Positions 59,193 to 64,000 of a stretch of 64,000 bases of DNA are shown piece by piece. Made by a program: the position numbers and the translations under genes. Each line of letters begins with the position of its first letter. The first letter of the stretch is position 1. This DNA comes from Gentiana macrophylla. Its lineage: Eukaryota > Streptophyta > Magnoliopsida > Gentianales > Gentianaceae. The stretch lies in the NCBI GenBank assembly GCA_026214975.1, contig CM047805.1, positions 60,008,834 through 60,072,833 of the forward strand, in the 5' to 3' direction. The notes below the pieces were generated by a model. It saw nothing but the letters and a program-made list of their open reading frames with translations, had not been told where the DNA came from and made no database searches.

Positions 59193-60928
59193 ACTACCCC
59201 CCACATAGCTTTTGATCGTCCCGAGCAAAAACAAAGTCAAACAAATCCATAAACAATTACAAACTAATTAAGAACAGACTCATTCAAAAATTCTAAATAA
59301 GATGAGGGTCAACACATATCCATCTCAAATCCATTAAGCGCTATGTCGTAGTAGAACCGACATGTGTGTGTAATAACTCTCAAACAACAGTGATGCAGAC
59401 AGAATCACATTATATCAATAAAGATTTCAGGTGAAACATGTATCACGCTTCAATCCATATGTTCCCCATTAATCATCACTTACCAATACATCAGTGTGTT
59501 GTGTGATAAATCTTTTGTGATAGTGCATTCAAGAAAAGAATGAAGTCATAGAGACCCCACAAGCCTTACTTATGAATGTGCACACTCACTCCTCTTGCCT
59601 TCAGACTCAGGCAAACAACATGAAACCTTACTTGAACCGGGCGGACTTGGGGACCGAGTATCACTCGTAGGACCTCATTTGTTTCTTTTTATGCGAGGGT
59701 CGTGCCCTTTTTGCTACGAGTTCGCTTCCCTCACTGCCTTTATTATATACTTTTTCTTCATTTTTTATGCAATAGCCGTGCGTTTTACAATCCATCGGCT
59801 TCGCTTGGTAGATTTATTACTCTTTTTTTTCCACTCTCACTCGCAAGTCTATTGTCTCGGTTTACATTGTTCGGCATCATGATTGCTACCATCATCCTAC
59901 AAAAATTGGTTAAAGTGTATCCACCGACAAACATCGATTCCCGGTCCAGGATAACTCTTCATCTCATCTAAATACTTCTCACTCATATTGCATGCTCAAA
60001 AATTGAAAGCAAATGGAAAAATAACAATTAATAAGTCACTACTTCATGCAACATAACACATGCTCGTTCTTAAATACTAAATTGAATAATGCGTCATTTA
60101 TACTACATACTGAAGAAGTGAGTTATACGTGTTTAAAAAGGTCGAGTCCACAACAAGATATATGATTAATAAACCACTACTTCTAATAGTTGACAAACCC
60201 CTTATTCATGATTAATGAATTAAGTATGTAATTAAGCAGTTTCAACTGTTTAAGGTTTTTATTTCATACAATTCAAAAAATCAAAATTCACAAAAGTATG
60301 TGTAAGTTTTTTTCAATCTAAGAGTTATGCCTACCCCCCACTTTAAAACTCAACATTGTCTCCAATTTGAAAAGTAAAGGAAAAAAAGTAGGAAGAAGAA
60401 GAACACTTAGCTTTGGGAAATAAAAGAACTCGGCTAACTGTCTGAAGCAAATCATATCACTGAACTGGAACCAAAGTTGTCTTCTCTAAAGGACTAATCT
60501 GCACTAGGTCAGCTAATACACACAATTCTTGCACAAAGCGCATTCGTACCGCAAGACGCGAATAAATAACAAAATAGTTATGTAATGTGGCAGTCAATAG
60601 CAAAACTAAAAAGATTAAGTGCAATAAATAATTCAGGCAAATACATAACAACATTATTACATAAACTCAACAAAACTATTATAAGACTCCAAATAAAAAT
60701 AAAAAGACTCAAGATTCGAAATAATAACCGAATAATCATGCGAACTAAAAAAGAAACTCCCGCACATCCTTTGCTCAACAACCTTAGGAGCACGGCGATG
60801 AAAAAAAACCTTCACAAATTTATTCAATTATCGAAAAGAAAAGAAAATTAATAAAAAAGGTTAACTAATAAATTAATGGCTATGCCTAACAATTACATAA
60901 AAAGTCCCCGTCAACGGCGCCAAAAACT
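59193..60928 (-). mobile_element. Internal segment 2 of the Athila-like array, non-coding
   Basis: Collinear with 45204-46884. It begins (right) with the best-preserved PBS and leader and ends (left) with the minus-strand tract TATGTGGGGGGTAGT. No gag or pol is present. Short plus-strand frames (59595-59882, 60585-60851) show no family features. Confidence 0.85.
60906..60926 (-). other. Primer binding site next to LTR-D
   Basis: The minus strand reads TTTTGGCGCCGTTGACGGGGA after the LTR end CGCGATCAAG. TGGCGCCGTTGCCGGGGA is the typical Athila-type site. One base differs. Confidence 0.8.
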
Positions 60929-62018
60929 TGATCGCGCGTGCAATTCACTAATACACACGACGTACAAGCAAGAGTACTCGGTCAATCGTAGTATAGCAAG
61001 GGCGAGTCAAGGTCGATCCCACAGAGACTATTATTTAATAATGTTAAACACAACCACAATTCACCGGTCAACCGCACAGGGGTGGTCGTTGACCAACATA
61101 AATAAACAGTAAGTAAAAGATATGCAAATAAACCAATCGTCAATCATATATCGAAAAGGCACTAACCACACTATTCATAACTAATCTCCCCTTAATCCTT
61201 ATCCGATCCATATTTGTAATTAAGCTACGGGTGCAATTCCTAACTCTATCTACTCCGACAATGGTAGTAGACAATCTATACGCAAGCTACCATCCTTACT
61301 TGGTCCGTAATAGCCTATACGCATAAAAAACTAGAATTTCCGATATCGAGCGCTATCTCATACCGCTAACCTGCCTAGGCAGCTGTCGACACTGATCAAC
61401 ACGTTCCTAGGGTCCATGAAGACTATGTCCAAACTAACACTTCACTACTTCGTATTTCATGCTAGTTTTACGATTACAATAAGCAGATTGGCCAGATCTA
61501 ACATACTGTTAATTAAACCTTTCGATCAACGTAACTGCCGCCGAATCAAAAAATTAGGATTTACTAGGTATTCAGATCTAGCACTAAAGACCGTCGCAGA
61601 TCTGAAGAGCGAAACCCATAATTCTACGTTTCAAATTAACGAATCGAATAATAATGATTAAGGTCCATTTAATTAATTCATAGATGATTACAGGAAAACA
61701 TAATCTAGATCTAACACAAGAACAATCATGAATCTAAGAAAGAAATAAATCATTGGAAGAGATCTTACCCATGATGAAGAACAGATCTACTCTTCTAGTT
61801 ACTCTCCCTCCGGCGATTGAAGACGATGCATGCAGATCGTAAACCGAAAACAATTCAATAATGAAAGACTCATGACTTATTTGCAAGAAAGAAAATAAGA
61901 AAATAAAAGAAGACTTTATTCCCAAAAGACTACATTGTAGCTAGTTGATGAAGAACTAGAAAAGAGATGAATAATGAATGGAATGGAAGATGATTACAAA
62001 TTCGCAGCTCTGAATGGC

Positions 62019-62028
62019 CTTATATAGG
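62019..62028 (-). promoter_or_regulatory. TATA box of LTR-D
   Basis: CTATATAAGG on the minus strand, conserved in LTR-A (44568-44559), in the orientation of element transcription. Confidence 0.55.
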
Positions 62029-62101
62029 TGTATAAACCGACATAGGGGTAAACCCAATGCTTGGAGGAAAAGAAAACGCGTTTCTGGAAGATTCTGGGCC
62101 T

Positions 62102-62132
62102 CGGTAAACCGCGGGTAACTCGCGGTTTACCG
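62102..62132. repeat. Perfect 12 bp inverted repeat in LTR-D
   Basis: CGGTAAACCGCG and CGCGGTTTACCG separated by GGTAACT. LTR-A (44642) and LTR-C (58624) have the same structure with mismatches, and LTR-B is more decayed. Confidence 0.9.
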
Positions 62133-62671
62133 GGGGTGTTTTTGTCTTTTCCTGCTGCAGAGTTATTCTAGAATACCATAGGGCCGGCTTTGGTATTTGG
62201 ACCATAACTTGGCCTACCCAACTCCTATTTGGGTGATGAAATGTGTGTTAGACTCCTTGTTTCAAGACCTACAACTTTCATGAATGAGTCCAAGCCCAAT
62301 TCGTCTGGTAGGAATTCGTAAACTGCATTTCAAGATCACCAATCAGATTCTCGGATCCAATCTTCGCTCGAAACACTTCAACCTTCAGCTCGGTTCAGTT
62401 CTTTATTGATTAAATCTCTCCTTCAGCCCAAATGATTCTTCGAACACTCGTCCATCTGTCAATCAAACCATAGCACACATATTAGCTTCTATTTCAAGCA
62501 TATAATGCATAAAAAACATGGTTTATACGTATAATACCAATTTAGTCACCCCGGACGTGGCTTAATCACATTTAGCTAATTAACTCATGATTTCATATAT
62601 ATTATCCCCATTGATAACATAAATCTGGGTTAGATTGATGGTAAATAATGATACCAATTTGACGGTCATCA

Positions 62672-63364
62672 ACTACCCCCCACTTAGCTTTTGATCATCC
62701 CGAGCAAAAACCAAGTCAAACAAACCCCATAAACAATTACAAACTAATTAAGAACATACTCATTCAAGAATTCTAAATAAGATGAGGGTCAACACATATC
62801 CATCAGTAATCCATTAAGCATTATCTCGTAGTAGAACCGACGTGTGTGTGTGTGTAATAACTCTCAAACAACAGTGATGCAGACATAATCACATTATATC
62901 AATAAAGATTTCAGGTAAAACATGTATCAAGCATCAATCCATAAGTTCCCCATTAATCATCACTTACCAATACATCAGTGTGTCGTGTGAAAAATATTTT
63001 GTGATAGTGCATTCAAGAAAAGAATGAAGTTATAGAGACCCCACAATCCTTACTTATCAATGTGCACACTCGCTCTTCTTGCCTTCACACTCAGGCAAAA
63101 AACATGAAACCTTACTTGGGCCGGGCGGACTTGGGGACTGAGTATCACTCTTAGGTCCTCGTTTGTTTCTTTTTATGCGAGGGTCATGCCCTTTTTGCTA
63201 CGAGTTCGCTTACCTCACTGCCTTTATTATATACTTTTTCTTCATTTTTTATGCAATAGCCGTGCGTTTTACACTCCATCAGCTTCGCTTGGCAGATTCT
63301 TACTCTTTTTTTTCTCTCACTCGCAAGTCTGTTGTCCCGGTTTACATTGTGCGGCATCATGATT
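62672..63364 (-). mobile_element. Partial internal segment 3 of the Athila-like array
   Basis: Matches the left 0.7 kb of internal segments 1 and 2 up to 'gcggcatcatgattg', then breaks off into different sequence. Confidence 0.8.
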
Positions 63365-64000
63365 GTCTCGGATTTTATGCTAAACGAAATATAACAAGTA
63401 ATAAAATAAATCCGGTTTACCCCATGTGCAGGGATCGTAGTATAATGATTAAAACCAGAGTCGAACTCACAGGGAATCGTCTTTGTCTAGTTTGATTAAT
63501 TTTCCTAAAGTTGTCACGAGAAGTAAAGACGTCCTATCCTAAACAATTTAAAGACTACAACTAAAATAACAAAACAATGTGAACTAGTAATGAAAACAAT
63601 AAAGTTAAACTGGATAGAAGATTAAAAATCTAAAGCCAGGAAGGATAGTTGCGAACCGAACTAACTAAGATAATTCTATTTTATAAACTAAAAAGACAAT
63701 AAAATTCTAAGATTGCTACGAAGAACAAGCAACAATGTTTTTTTCTCAATTAGTGTAACAACGAACAAGCAATGATCCACCTATCTCGCAACCTTCAATT
63801 TCTTCTCTAGATCGTTTAATGATGATTTAATAAAAATTGTGATTCACCTATCGAATGTATGAATTTCTAACATCTTAGAAAAATTCGCCTATCAATCTTT
63901 TCATCTCTCGATCCTAAAAGATCAACGCTTTTAACTAATCAAGGTGTGAAATTTGTCAATCTCATAATCTAGATCTTTAACCTAACAACTATCGTTAACT
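63365..64000 (-). repeat. Probable LTR start of another Athila-like family, cut by the window edge
   Basis: The sequence differs from the array, but near 63430-63480 it shows 'gatcgtagtataatgatt' and 'gtcgaactcacaggga'. This parallels 'aatcgtagtatagcaag' and 'gtcgatcccacagaga' near the same end of LTR-A to LTR-D. The remainder is AT-rich with no coding signal. Confidence 0.4.

Larger units (their letters stand above)
60929..62671 (-). repeat. LTR-D of the Athila-like array
   Basis: 1743 bp. TATA box CTATATAAGG at 62028-62019 on the minus strand, inside the site where the copia element hit LTR-C. Contains the perfect palindrome at 62102-62132. Confidence 0.9.
43428..63364 (-). mobile_element. 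Tandem array of non-coding Athila-like LTR elements
   Basis: Four LTRs (A 43472-45203; B 46885-48636; C about 48710-59192, partial and interrupted; D 60929-62671) alternate with internal segments of about 1.7 kb (45204-46884, 59193-60928), 75 bp (48637-48709) and a partial 0.7 kb (62672-63364). All are in minus orientation. LTRs run TGATGACGGTCAAATTG to CACACGCGATCA. Each has the leader/PBS on its left and the polypurine side on its right, so neighbouring units share LTRs. No gag or pol is present anywhere. Confidence 0.85.

Noticed and set aside
59595..59882. Hydrophobic short frame, repeated at 63163
   Set aside because: It is a repeated non-coding internal segment of the LTR array. In the copy at 45600-45900 the frame is broken, so there is no sign of constraint.

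Overview
The window looks like heterochromatic, repeat-dense DNA from a flowering plant, most likely a eudicot. It is AT-rich. Almost everything that can be recognised is a plant-type mobile element: Ty1/copia elements primed by initiator tRNA-Met, Ty3/gypsy elements of Tat, Athila-like and Tekay-like type, CACTA-like DNA transposons and Stowaway- and hAT-like MITEs. I found no convincing intact host gene, rRNA, tRNA or CRISPR array. Most short open frames are shadows or relics inside retrotransposons.

Layout. 1-561 is the end of a copia-type LTR cut by the window edge. 562-11195 carries CACTA-like subterminal repeats with a 9.6 kb minus-strand copia element nested inside (1237-10850). That element keeps gag, the protease motif and a long acidic 3' ORF, but has lost integrase, RT and RNase H. 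11294-11921 is a copia gag/PBS/LTR relic. 12823-13080 is a Stowaway-like MITE. 13647-21175 is a decayed plus-strand Tekay/Del-like gypsy element carrying a hAT-like MITE and, in its integrase, a solo copia LTR (18846-20560, TSD GAACA). 21254 to about 23050 is a related LTR in the opposite orientation.

23091-43427 is a Tat-lineage gypsy element on the minus strand (TSD CCTAA). It has gag, protease, RT, a partial RNase H, integrase, a tandem-repeat block and an antisense ORF with an apparent intron. Its RT is split by an 11.1 kb copia element (29205-40298, TSD ACTGC), which in turn carries a 2.1 kb CACTA element (33204-35345). The Tat element itself sits in the internal leader of an Athila-like, non-coding LTR array (43428 to about 63364: four LTRs and short internal segments without coding capacity). 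LTR-C of that array is split by another decayed minus-strand copia element (49320-58541, TSD TTATA). The last 0.6 kb resembles the LTR of a further Athila-like family.

The parts form a stratigraphy rather than a pathway: Athila-like array, then Tat, then copia, then CACTA in the centre; Athila-like LTR, then copia on the right; Tekay-like gypsy, then copia (now a solo LTR) on the left. Five-base target duplications were read directly for five insertions (one of them with a mismatch), and unoccupied copies of two target sites occur elsewhere in the same window. All coding regions are frameshifted, stopped or deleted except the first copia gag frame. Some decay, especially replacement of CTG/CAG words by CG, may be a consensus sequencing artefact in methylated DNA rather than biology.
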